From the NCBI GenBank assembly GCA_017527205.1, contig JAFXQK010000067.1, positions 91,271 through 155,270 on the forward strand: a stretch of 64,000 nucleotides of DNA, read 5' to 3'. The position numbers were made by a program, and so were the translations under genes. The stretch is from Lachnospiraceae bacterium (GTDB taxonomy: Bacteria; Bacillota; Clostridia; Lachnospirales; Lachnospiraceae). A model generated the notes under the pieces. That model was not told the origin of the DNA. It worked only from the letters and a program-made list of their open reading frames with translations, and made no database searches. Below, one piece after another: positions 44,317 to 52,070 of this stretch. Position 1 is the first letter of the stretch. Every line of letters begins with the position of its first letter.

Positions 44317-45011
44317 GCGAACACCTCCCTAAAATATGCGTCTACGGATTTTCCCTGCTGCTCACGGATGGCGGCAGCGGAAGAATACAGAATCAGCTTC
44401 CCTTGACGCATGAAAAGCACCTCGTCCAAAATCTGTTCAATGTCACTGATCAAATGCGTTGAGATCAGGATGGAGGCATCTTGATGATAGTTATTCAAAA
44501 TGGTCCGCAAAATATAGTCTCTGGCAGCAGGGTCTACGCCAGCGATGGGCTCATCAAGAACATAGAGCTCCGCCCTGCGGCTCATGACAAGAATCAGCTG
44601 CACCTTTTCCTTGTTGCCCTTGGACAGCGTCTTCATCTTTGCCCTCGGGTCGATTCGAAGATCCTCAAGCATTTTCATGGCCGTCTCGCGGGAAAAATCT
44701 TCATAGAAGTCCTCAAAATAATCCAAAACGGCATTGATATTGTCGCCGGGCGTTAAATAGGTTCGATCTGGCAAATAGGAAATCCTCGCCTTTGTTTCCG
44801 GTCCAATCTTTTCTCCCGAAAGGAGAATTTCTCCGCTCGTCGGCCGAAGAATACCATTAATCATCTTAATCAGCGTCGTCTTCCCGCTTCCGTTCGGCCC
44901 TAATAGTCCAATGATCTTTCCCTTCGGCAGGGAAATAGAAAGCTGATCCACGGCGTTAATGTTATAACCATAGCTTTTAGTAACGTTTGAAAGCTCTAAA
45001 AAGTCGTACAT
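44310..45011 (-). CDS. ABC transporter ATP-binding protein (YtrB/BcrA-like)
   Basis: This 233-residue ATPase has Walker A GPNGSGKT (38-45), the signature TLSKGNKEKVQL (LSKGN instead of LSGGQ, common in YtrB-like ATPases), Walker B LYVLDEP and the switch His in ISTHLIS. It powers the ABC-2 permease that overlaps its end. The regulator of the GntR/YtrA type usually found just upstream of such genes is missing; instead there is a hairpin repeat array. A promoter precedes the gene. Confidence 0.92.
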   Translation of the reverse strand: MYDFLELSNVTKSYGYNINAVDQLSISLPKGKIIGLLGPNGSGKTTLIKMINGILRPTSGEILLSGEKIGPETKARISYLPDRTYLTPGDNINAVLDYFEDFYEDFSRETAMKMLEDLRIDPRAKMKTLSKGNKEKVQLILVMSRRAELYVLDEPIAGVDPAARDYILRTILNNYHQDASILISTHLISDIEQILDEVLFMRQGKLILYSSAAAIREQQGKSVDAYFREVFAC

Positions 45012-45045
45012 ACTAACCTCCTCAGGGCATCATTCCCTACATACT

Positions 45046-45073
45046 ATACTAATAGAATCCTACATTTTGTCAA
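45046..45073 (-). promoter_or_regulatory. Promoter of the ABC-2 transporter genes
   Basis: On the minus strand a perfect TTGACA (45068-45073) is followed at 16 bp by TAGTAT (45046-45051); an overlapping TATAGT would be 19 bp away. The AT-rich repeated motif TAGTATAGTATG covers the -10 and may be an operator. Confidence 0.55.
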
Positions 45074-45097
45074 TCTTTTTCCTCGGCTTTCTTATAC

Positions 45098-45731
45098 GGC
45101 TACCTGGATTTCCTTTTCGCCTTTTTAGGTAGCTTTTTTCTTTGGTGCCTCCTGACATAAGCTACCTAAATTTGCTTTTTCGCTTTTTAGGTAGCTTTTT
45201 TTCTTAGTGTCTCCTGGCAAAAGCTACCTATATTTGCTTTTTCGCTTTTTAGGTAGCTTTTTTTCTTAGTGTTTCCTGGCAAAAGCTACCTAATCTGCCT
45301 TTTCGCCCTTCTTGGTAGCTTTTTCCCTTCGGGCCATCTGGCAAAAGCTACCTAATCTGCCCTTTTCGCCCTTCTAGGTAGCTTTTTCCCTTGGTGCCTC
45401 CTGACAAAAGCTACCTAAATTTGCTTTTTCGCCTTTTTAGGTAGCTTTTTCCCTTCGGGCCATCTGGCAAAAGCTACCTAATCTGCCCTTTTCGCCCTTC
45501 TAGGTAGCTTTTTCCCTTTGGACAATCTAGAAAAAGCTACCTAATCCGCCCTTTTCCCCTTCCCGGGTAGCTTTTTCCCTTCAGATCAACCGACAAAAGC
45601 TACCTAATCCGCCCTTTTCCCCTTCCCGGGTAGCTTTTTCCCTTCGGGTCAGCCGCCGAAAGCTACCTATTCCGCCCTTTTCCCCTTCCCGGGTAGCTTT
45701 TTTCCTTCAGATCAGCCGCCAAAAGCTACCT
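45098..45731. repeat. Tandem array of ten terminator-like hairpins (62-63 bp period)
   Basis: Ten copies of AGGTAGCT (with GGGTAGCT and TGGTAGCT variants) begin at 45127, 45189, 45251, 45313, 45376, 45439, 45502, 45565, 45628 and 45691. They alternate with eleven reverse arms AGCTACCT (45098 to 45731). Each forward arm runs into TTTTT and each reverse arm is preceded by AAAA, so every AGCTACCT...AGGTAGCTTTTTT unit reads as an intrinsic terminator on both strands. The left copies have period 62, the right ones 63, with distinct sub-types. It fills most of the 842-bp gap 45012-45853 between two divergent genes; I see no coding frame in it. Confidence 0.92.
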
Positions 45732-45853
45732 ATTCCGTTTTCTGCCTGTACCTTCAAAAACTATCATTTATCAGAATATGTTGAATAGCATTAACTGAAT
45801 AAAGAGAAAACGCATATTATGAATATAAAGTTGGTTGATAGGAATTTTGTTAT

Positions 45854-47284
45854 ATGGTGTCAAATAGGAATCATGTGTTGCAAGTATCGGAAACATCGTT
45901 TCCTTCTTTAGAACAATCCTCTAAAACATCACTTCCCGATATGGAACGATCTTCTAAAATGTCTCTTTCCGAGATGGAACAGTCTTCAAATATGTCACTT
46001 TCAAAAAGGGAACGGTCTTCGGAAAATGTGATAAACATAAATGAAAATAGCTCTGGCAGCTTGAAGATCATTGTCACTTCTTCTTTGGGACTTTTGCCCG
46101 TGCAGGGTGCCACGGTACGAATCACTTATACGGGGGATACGGATGCGGTTCTGGAGACCCTGGTGACGGATGGATCAGGACAGACAAAGGTCGTTTCCAT
46201 CCCCGCGCCGAGCCTTGCCTATTCACTCGCGCCCGAGCAGCCACAGCCCTATTCGGAGCTGAATGTCACGGTCACGGCACCTGATTATGAGGATACGCTG
46301 ATTTCCGGCATTCAGATCCTGCCGGGCGAGCTTGCCCTGCAGACGATTCGCCTGCGTCCGCTGTTTCTTCCCGAGACACCAGAGGGCACGGAAACCTTTG
46401 TCATTCCTGCTCACACGTTGTTTGGCGACTATCCCGCAAAGCTCCCGGAATCAGAAATTAAGCCGTTACCAGATACCGGTGAGATCGTCTTAAGCCGCGT
46501 CGTCATTCCGGAGTATGTCATTGTTCATGACGGCGATCCCGCGGACGCTTCCGCCCCGAACTACTATGTCCGATACAAGGATTACGTGAAAAACGTGGCC
46601 TGTAATGAAATCTACTCCACCTGGCCCGAAGCTGCCATTCTTGCGAACGTGCTGGCAATTCAATCCTTTACGCTCAATCGCGTCTATACGGAATGGTATC
46701 GATCCAAGGGATATAACTTTACCATCACCTCTTCTACGGCCTACGACCAGAAATGGGTGAACGGGAGAAATATTTTCGAGAACGTCAGTCGGATCGTGGA
46801 CAATGTCTTTGCGAATTATGTTTCCAAGCCAGGCGTGCGCCAGCCCATTTTCACTTCCTATTGCGACGGGAAACAAACCTCCTGCCAGGGGCTCAGTCAA
46901 TGGGGCTCGAGGTACCTTGCGGATGAAGGCTACAGTGCCATCGAAATCCTGCGCTATTATTATGGGAATGAGGCCTATCTGAATACGGCCTCCCAGATCT
47001 CCGGCGTTCCCTCCTCTTATCCGGGCTACGACCTGCAAAACGGCTCCTCCGGAGAAAAGGTTCGCCAGCTCCAATCCCAGCTAAATCGCATCAGCCAGAA
47101 CTATCCCGCCATTCCCTCACTCGTTCAGGATGGCATTTATGGTCCGAAAACCACGAATTCCGTGCGTATTTTTCAGCAGATCTTCGGCCTGCCTGCGACC
47201 GGGATCACTGACTATGCGACCTGGTACAAAATCTCGGAAATCTACACGGGCATCACTCGCATTTCCGAGCCCGGTGCTTACTAA
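45854..47284 (+). CDS. SpoIID/LytB-like protein with peptidoglycan-binding domain
   Basis: Residues 1-~65 of 476 are a Ser-rich stretch with four 11-residue repeats. Residues ~68-165 are a beta domain of the carboxypeptidase-regulatory type (LKIIVTSSLGLLPVQGATVRI). The middle (~225-375) resembles SpoIID/LytB proteins: YVKNVACNEIYSTWPEAAILANVLAIQSFTL and SYCDGKQTSCQGLSQWGS (each partly quoted). The last ~80 residues are a PG_binding_1 domain (LQSQLNRI, DGIYGPKTTNSVRIFQQIFG). I remember close relatives across Lachnospiraceae beginning directly at the GSLKIIVTS region, so the repeat head is an extra. No signal peptide is visible. It probably acts on peptidoglycan, perhaps in sporulation. AGGAA lies ten bases before the ATG. 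Confidence 0.82.
   Translation: MVSNRNHVLQVSETSFPSLEQSSKTSLPDMERSSKMSLSEMEQSSNMSLSKRERSSENVININENSSGSLKIIVTSSLGLLPVQGATVRITYTGDTDAVLETLVTDGSGQTKVVSIPAPSLAYSLAPEQPQPYSELNVTVTAPDYEDTLISGIQILPGELALQTIRLRPLFLPETPEGTETFVIPAHTLFGDYPAKLPESEIKPLPDTGEIVLSRVVIPEYVIVHDGDPADASAPNYYVRYKDYVKNVACNEIYSTWPEAAILANVLAIQSFTLNRVYTEWYRSKGYNFTITSSTAYDQKWVNGRNIFENVSRIVDNVFANYVSKPGVRQPIFTSYCDGKQTSCQGLSQWGSRYLADEGYSAIEILRYYYGNEAYLNTASQISGVPSSYPGYDLQNGSSGEKVRQLQSQLNRISQNYPAIPSLVQDGIYGPKTTNSVRIFQQIFGLPATGITDYATWYKISEIYTGITRISEPGAY
45896..46027 (+). repeat. Four 33-bp in-frame repeats at the start of the SpoIID-like gene
   Basis: Four 33-bp units encode SFPSLEQSSKT, SLPDMERSSKM, SLSEMEQSSNM and SLSKRERSSEN. They add a polar Ser-rich head that relatives, as I remember them, do not have. 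Confidence 0.85.
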
Positions 47285-47435
47285 AATCTTAATTCACGGG
47301 GTTCCCGGCAGAGCCATATGCCTTCTGTCGACACAAGCCTTGCCATGCGTTCAACGACACAAACCTTGTCATGCGTTCAACGACACAAACCAGGAAGCAA
47401 GCCTCTATCCCCCATGCCGGTTCGGCGGGAATTCT

Positions 47436-48320
47436 TTATCCCCGATACTGGCTCGGTGAAATTCCAAAGGCTGACCGAAAATTTCTAAGGAACACGGAAT
47501 AATCTCCAAAACCCGTGCTCTGATAGACGCTTGTGATGCTCTCTCCCTTTTGGAGCAGCTCACAGGCGCGAATGAGGCGTTTATTCATCACAAACTCATG
47601 CGCCGTAACGCCTGTCAGCTCCTTGAATTTCCGCAGGAAATGATATTTGCTGACATGAACGTGCTCCGCAAGCTGTTCCAGCGTGATCTGCTCCTCCAGA
47701 TGCTCTTCCACATAGGCATTTACCTTTTCGACCAAGGGATGCTGTGCCACATACTCACCCGAGAGAAGCGATTCCTTCCGCGCGCACAATAGATTCAAAT
47801 GTGAAAAAAACAAGGTCAGATACCCCCTGTCCATGGCACGGCGAATCCCCGTGGAGGCGCCGTCCATGGCCAGCTTTAAGAGATACCCACGCAGCATTTC
47901 CTCATAATACACGGGGAAATGCCATGCCCGCGAATCCTGAATTCGAAAGCATTCCGTTAAATCCATGTTCTCATCCGTAAGGCGCTTCAAGAACGCTCCC
48001 GTCACCCAAAGAATGATGCGCTTCGAATTTTCCCCCCTGCCTCCCGTCGGCTGATATTTATGCATGACGTTCTGATCGATCAGCAGGAAATCTCCCTTAT
48101 GCAACAGGTAGCTCTGCGTCTCCACCATGGAGGAATACTCCCCCTCCAGGACATATAGAATTTCATAGAAATTATGATAATGAAAGGCCATGGCTCCCGT
48201 GGGCACGCCCTCCTTTTCATAAACCTCATAATCTCCGTCAATCAGATATTGCCGCTCCTCCGTTGCAGGGAGCCGCCGAATGTGCCCACTGCTCAGCTTC
48301 TTTTTTTCTTCCCTCTCCAT
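47436..48320 (-). CDS. AraC-family regulator, probably of the uxuA-uxuB genes
   Basis: This 294-residue protein has an N-terminal cupin (AMAFHYHNFYEILYVLEGEY, LLHKGDFLLIDQNVMH) for ligand sensing and a C-terminal double HTH (ITLEQLAEHVHVSKYHFLRK; GFGDYSVFLRNFRSAFG). It is divergent from uxuA, 180 bp apart, so it probably controls hexuronate genes and may sense a sugar acid. The short 47285-47435 spacer before it holds two 26-bp repeats (CATGCGTTCAACGACACAAAC). Confidence 0.88.
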   Translation of the reverse strand: MEREEKKKLSSGHIRRLPATEERQYLIDGDYEVYEKEGVPTGAMAFHYHNFYEILYVLEGEYSSMVETQSYLLHKGDFLLIDQNVMHKYQPTGGRGENSKRIILWVTGAFLKRLTDENMDLTECFRIQDSRAWHFPVYYEEMLRGYLLKLAMDGASTGIRRAMDRGYLTLFFSHLNLLCARKESLLSGEYVAQHPLVEKVNAYVEEHLEEQITLEQLAEHVHVSKYHFLRKFKELTGVTAHEFVMNKRLIRACELLQKGESITSVYQSTGFGDYSVFLRNFRSAFGISPSQYRG

Positions 48321-48357
48321 AAAGGCTCCTTTATATGCAGCAATTTTTACATGTTTT

Positions 48358-48428
48358 CAAGCAATTTATATTCTTTTCTTGCATTTCTAGTTCGATTATA
48401 CTAAGAACAGATCAGGGTTGCAAGCAAT
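48358..48428 (+). promoter_or_regulatory. uxuA promoter region with CAAGCAAT direct repeats
   Basis: A good -10, TATACT (48397-48402), lacks a clear -35, as expected for an activator-dependent promoter. CAAGCAAT occurs at 48358-48365 and again at 48421-48428; the second lies within a GGTTG/CAACC inverted pair. These may be AraC-type binding half-sites. Confidence 0.4.
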
Positions 48429-48500
48429 ATTTCAACCTAAAACCAAACAAATAAGGGCGGCAAACAGCCCCTCAGCAATGAAAATCAGGAGGATAAAACA

Positions 48501-49568
48501 ATGCAGATGACATTACGTTGGTACGGCAGCAAGTATGACACAGTGACTTTGAAGCAGATCCGTCAGATTCCCGGAGTAACCGGAGTAATCTCCACCCTTT
48601 ACGGAACCGCTCCCGGAGAGGTTTGGGAAATGGAGGACATTCTTGCCCTCAAGAAAGAAATTGAGGATGCCGGTCTCCAGCTTGTCGGCATTGAGAGCGT
48701 CAACGTGCATGATGCCATCAAGGTTGGCACGCCTGACCGCGACAAATATATTGACAATTACATCACCACGCTGGAGCGTCTGGGACAGGCCGGCATCCAC
48801 ATGGTATGCTACAATTTCATGCCCGTCTTTGACTGGACCAGAACCGAACTTGCACGCGTTCGTCCCGATGGCTCCACCGTTCTCGCCTATACGCAGGAGG
48901 CCGTAGATGCCCTGAATCCCGAGGACATGTTTGCTTCCATCAGCGGCGATTCCAACGGCGCCATTCTTCCCGGTTGGGAGCCCGAGCGCATGGCACACAT
49001 CAAGGAGCTCTTCGAAATGTATAAGGACGTAGATGATGAGAAGCTCTTCGCAAACCTCAAGTATTTCCTTGAGCGCATCATGCCCGTCTGCGACAAGTAT
49101 GACATCAATATGGCGATTCATCCCGATGATCCCGCTTGGAGCGTATTTGGTCTTCCCCGTATTATCATCAACAAGCAGAACATTCTTCGCATGATGAAGA
49201 TGGTGGACAACCCGCACAACGGCGTCACCTTCTGCTCCGGCTCCTACGGCACGAACCTTGAGAACGATCTTCCTGACATGATCCGTTCCCTGAAGGGCCG
49301 CATCCACTTTGCTCACGTTCGCAACCTGAAATTCAACTCTCCTACTGATTTTGAGGAGTCCGCGCATCTTTCCAGCGACGGCACCTTCGACATGTATGAG
49401 ATTATGCTTGCCCTTTATGACATCGGCTTTGAGGGTCCCATCCGTCCTGACCATGGACGTATGATCTGGGACGAGGTAGCAATGCCTGGCTACGGCCTCT
49501 ACGACAGAGCGCTCGGTGCCACCTACTTAAACGGCCTTTGGGAAGCCATCTGCAAGTCACACAAATAG
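48501..49568 (+). CDS. uxuA: Mannonate dehydratase
   Basis: This 355-residue TIM-barrel enzyme dehydrates D-mannonate to 2-keto-3-deoxygluconate. MTLRWYGSKYDTVTLKQIRQ and VTGVISTLY open the family; VCYNFMPVFDWTRT, MAIHPDDPAW, FCSGSYG and HFAHVRN line the metal and substrate site. Length is that of Gram-positive UxuA. AGGAGG lies eight bases before the ATG. It is followed by uxuB after a 377-bp gap filled by a palindromic element whose terminal repeat includes the uxuA stop codon. Confidence 0.96.
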   Translation: MQMTLRWYGSKYDTVTLKQIRQIPGVTGVISTLYGTAPGEVWEMEDILALKKEIEDAGLQLVGIESVNVHDAIKVGTPDRDKYIDNYITTLERLGQAGIHMVCYNFMPVFDWTRTELARVRPDGSTVLAYTQEAVDALNPEDMFASISGDSNGAILPGWEPERMAHIKELFEMYKDVDDEKLFANLKYFLERIMPVCDKYDINMAIHPDDPAWSVFGLPRIIINKQNILRMMKMVDNPHNGVTFCSGSYGTNLENDLPDMIRSLKGRIHFAHVRNLKFNSPTDFEESAHLSSDGTFDMYEIMLALYDIGFEGPIRPDHGRMIWDEVAMPGYGLYDRALGATYLNGLWEAICKSHK

Positions 49569-49872
49569 TTTGCATTGATTAGCAAAGGGTACGGTGAAGA
49601 TGGTGGGACAGTCTGCACGACACGCTCGTTTTCTACTCGGGCCGAGCGCCTTATTTGCTGCCATTCGCGCTTGTTTCCCGCTTCGCGGGTACGCGCATGT
49701 CGCAGGCTTCGCCTGCGATCCGAGCAAAGCGAGGACGAGCTGCTTTTGAGCTCGCAGGTGGCAGCGGCTAAGCTCAGCCCTCCTGAAGAAAGCCTCGCTA
49801 TTGTCTTAGCAGATCTGTCCACCCCATCCCCACCTGTAACCTGCATGTTCATATTCGAAATGCAAACTATTT
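49563..49872. repeat. 310-bp palindromic (MITE-like) element between uxuA and uxuB
   Basis: Perfect 14-bp terminal inverted repeats, AAATAGTTTGCATT (49563-49576) and AATGCAAACTATTT (49859-49872), enclose a sequence whose two halves are largely complementary. Examples: GGGACAGTCTGC with GCAGATCTGTCC, and GCTGCCA with TGGCAGC. The loop region contains two small perfect hairpins, CCCGCTTCGCGGG and CGCAGGCTTCGCCTGCG. It is visibly more GC-rich than its surroundings, has no credible gene, and could fold as one ~300-nt RNA hairpin. The left repeat contains the uxuA stop codon TAG. No clear target duplication flanks it. Confidence 0.75.
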
Positions 49873-49945
49873 TATGAGAGCTCTTAAACTAAAATTATAA
49901 AGTTTATTAATACACAGCCATTTTGCGGCAGAAAGTGTGAGAAGG

Positions 49946-51565
49946 ATGAAATTAACATTAAAGGGAATTCGTGAGGGAAAGGCTGAGTATCTGGCAAAGG
50001 GTTATCAGCTTCCTGAATTTGATTATGATAAGGTGAAGAAGAATACCTATGAGCGTCCGGTTTGGATTCACTTCGGAGCAGGCAATATTTTCCGTGCCTT
50101 CCAGGCGAACGTCATGCAGAATCTTCTGAATAAGGGGATCATGGACGTAGGTCTGGTGGCGGCTGAGGGTTATGACTATGAGATCATTGAAAAGAGCAAT
50201 CGCCCTCATGATAATTTAAGCCTGTTGGCTACGCTGAAGGCCGCAGGCACCGTTGAAAAGACGGTCGTTGGGTCCATCATGGAATCCTTGATTCTGGATT
50301 CTGAGAATGAAGCAGAATATAACAGACTGAAAGAGATCTTCCGCAATCCCAGCCTGCAGATGGCAAGCTTTACCATCACCGAGAAGGGCTATAGCCTGGT
50401 AAACGGCAAGGGCGAAGTACTTCCTGGTGTTGCTGAGGATTACGTGAAGGGGCCTCAAAAGCCCGGCAGCTATCTTGGCAAGGTAGTCTCCCTCCTTTAT
50501 ACCCGTTTTCAGGCAGGAAAGCTTCCCATCGCCATGGTCAGCATGGACAACTGCTCTCACAACGGTGACAAGCTGTATGCAGCCGTAAATGCTTTTGCTG
50601 AAAAATGGACGGAGAATGGGCTTGCTGACAAGGAATTTCTTGCCTATGTCAATGATAAGGCCAAGGTCTCCTTCCCTTGGAGCATGATCGACAAGATCAC
50701 CCCAAGACCTGATGCAAAGGTGGAAAAGATGCTTTTGGAGGATGGCATGGAGAATCTTGAGCCCGTCATCACCTCCAAGAATACCTATATTGCTCCCTTT
50801 GTAAACGCTGAGGAGTGCGAATACTTAGTCATTGAGGACTCGTTCCCGAACGGCAAGCCTCCCATCGACAAGGGCGGCATTATCTTCACCAACCGCGAAA
50901 CCGTGGATAAGGTTGAAAAAATGAAGGTTTGTACCTGCTTGAATCCCCTTCATACGACCCTCGCCGTATATGGATGCCTTCTGGGATATACCCTGATTGC
51001 AGATGAGATGAAGAATCCCCTGCTCAAGAAATTTGTGGAGACCGTCGGCTATGTAGAAGGGCTTCCCGTTGTTGTGGATCCTGGCATCATCGCTCCCAAG
51101 GACTTCATTGATGCCGTAGTCAACGTTCGAATTCCTAACCCATTTATGCCAGACACGCCGCAGCGAATTGCTACGGACACCTCCCAAAAGCTCGCCATTC
51201 GTTTCGGCGAAACCATTAAGGCCTATGACAAGCGTTCTGACTTAAAGGTCAGCGACCTAAAGTTCATTCCCCTCGTATTTGCGGGATGGCTTCGCTATCT
51301 CATGGCCATTGACGATCAGGGAAATACCTTTACGCTCAGCCCCGATCCGCTTTTGGACGTTGCAACGCCTTATGTTGCCGGCTATGAGCTCAGCAATGCG
51401 CCGAAGGATCTTTCCAAGCTTGATGAGCTGCTAAAGAATGAAAAGATCTTTGGCGTAGACTTAATCAAGATTGGCATGGCTGACTTAGTGAAGGATTATT
51501 TTGTACAGCTATCCTCCGGAAAAGGTGCCGTAGAAGCCACGCTGAGGAAATATTTTGGCGCATAA
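49946..51565 (+). CDS. uxuB: D-fructuronate reductase (mannitol dehydrogenase family)
   Basis: This protein of about 539 residues belongs to the long-chain mannitol dehydrogenase family: WIHFGAGNIFRAFQ is the NAD-binding loop, FTITEKGYSL and SMDNCSHNGDKL follow, and the catalytic Lys region is KVCTCLNPLHTTLAVYG. With uxuA alongside, fructuronate to mannonate is the likely reaction. The frame is open from GTG at 49937; I chose the ATG at 49946, with AGAAAG upstream, but the ribosome site is weak for both. It lies beyond the palindromic element, so its expression may depend on read-through or on its own promoter. Confidence 0.9.
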   Translation: MKLTLKGIREGKAEYLAKGYQLPEFDYDKVKKNTYERPVWIHFGAGNIFRAFQANVMQNLLNKGIMDVGLVAAEGYDYEIIEKSNRPHDNLSLLATLKAAGTVEKTVVGSIMESLILDSENEAEYNRLKEIFRNPSLQMASFTITEKGYSLVNGKGEVLPGVAEDYVKGPQKPGSYLGKVVSLLYTRFQAGKLPIAMVSMDNCSHNGDKLYAAVNAFAEKWTENGLADKEFLAYVNDKAKVSFPWSMIDKITPRPDAKVEKMLLEDGMENLEPVITSKNTYIAPFVNAEECEYLVIEDSFPNGKPPIDKGGIIFTNRETVDKVEKMKVCTCLNPLHTTLAVYGCLLGYTLIADEMKNPLLKKFVETVGYVEGLPVVVDPGIIAPKDFIDAVVNVRIPNPFMPDTPQRIATDTSQKLAIRFGETIKAYDKRSDLKVSDLKFIPLVFAGWLRYLMAIDDQGNTFTLSPDPLLDVATPYVAGYELSNAPKDLSKLDELLKNEKIFGVDLIKIGMADLVKDYFVQLSSGKGAVEATLRKYFGA

Positions 51566-51626
51566 TTTTCACTGCTTACTACTTTTCAGAGTATTGCAAC
51601 AAGTCTGCTTAAGTTTTATAAATTAT

Positions 51627-51656
51627 TTGGCAAAGCTATTACAATAAAGGTATCAT
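51627..51656 (+). promoter_or_regulatory. Promoter of the XRE regulator
   Basis: TTGGCA (51627-51632) and TATCAT (51651-51656) are 18 bp apart. The left arm of the inverted repeat at 51647-51655 overlaps the -10. Confidence 0.55.
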
Positions 51657-51684
51657 TTTCAAACTAAAGAGAGGGTGATACCTT
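51647..51684. promoter_or_regulatory. Inverted repeat spanning the -10 and the start codon of the XRE gene
   Basis: AAGGTATCA (51647-51655) and TGATACCTT (51676-51684) are perfect inverted copies 20 bp apart. The left arm covers the -10; the right arm covers the ribosome-site flank and the first bases of the TTG start. This suggests autorepression by the XRE protein, or an mRNA hairpin that hides the start. Confidence 0.6.
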
Positions 51685-52000
51685 GAAAAACTTGTATACG
51701 CTTCGCCGACAGGCCGGATTAACTCAACAAGCCTTGGCTGATCATTTTCATCTCAGCCAGCAGACAATTTACAAATATGAGCGCGGCCATGCCGAGCCCG
51801 ACATTGAGACCTTGAAGAAATTTGCAGAATTTTTTGGTGTTTCCGTTGATTATCTGATTGGTAAGGAAAACGCCACAAATGATGCAGAGATGGATTTCAC
51901 CTTAGATGAAAAAGAATTGGTCTCCAAATTCAGAAAGCTGACGCCCGACCTTCGTCTCGCGTTGTTTGCGTTCGTTAACTTTCTGACAGAAAAGAAATAA
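51683..52000 (+). CDS. XRE-family transcriptional regulator
   Basis: The N-terminal HTH_3 domain of this 105-residue protein (LRRQAGLTQQALADHFHLSQ, then TIYKYERGHAEPDIETLKKF) is followed by VSVDYLIG and a short acidic helix-rich tail. Start is TTG at 51683, with GAGGGTG five bases upstream; no ATG is near. A self-regulatory inverted repeat overlaps its start. It stands alone between uxuB and the convergent P-type ATPase, with its own promoter and terminator. Its targets are unknown. Confidence 0.85.
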   Translation: MKNLYTLRRQAGLTQQALADHFHLSQQTIYKYERGHAEPDIETLKKFAEFFGVSVDYLIGKENATNDAEMDFTLDEKELVSKFRKLTPDLRLALFAFVNFLTEKK

Positions 52001-52007
52001 AAAAATT

Positions 52008-52043
52008 GACCGCATCGCCTGTCAGGGTGATTGCGGTCTTTTT
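52008..52043. terminator. Terminator after the XRE gene
   Basis: GACCGCA (52008-52014) pairs with TGCGGTC (52032-52038), followed by TTTTT. A-tract on the other side suggests it may also serve the convergent P-type ATPase gene. Confidence 0.85.
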
Positions 52044-52070
52044 GATATTCACATGCGTCTTATCTCAATT

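Noticed and set aside
45098..45731. Possible CRISPR array (regular 62-63 bp period)
   Set aside because: The 'spacers' are as similar to each other as the 'repeats', the short arms are inverted pairs, and no cas gene is near.
45098..45731. Possible integron attC array
   Set aside because: No gene cassettes lie between the units and no integrase is present; units are simple terminator-like hairpins.
48513..49454. 313-codon open frame on the minus strand across uxuA
   Set aside because: It is the antisense shadow of uxuA, whose protein motifs are complete on the plus strand.
49523..49877. Two roughly 100-codon frames (one per strand) within the palindromic element
   Set aside because: They arise from the GC-rich inverted repeat, have no ribosome sites, and show no recognisable protein pattern.
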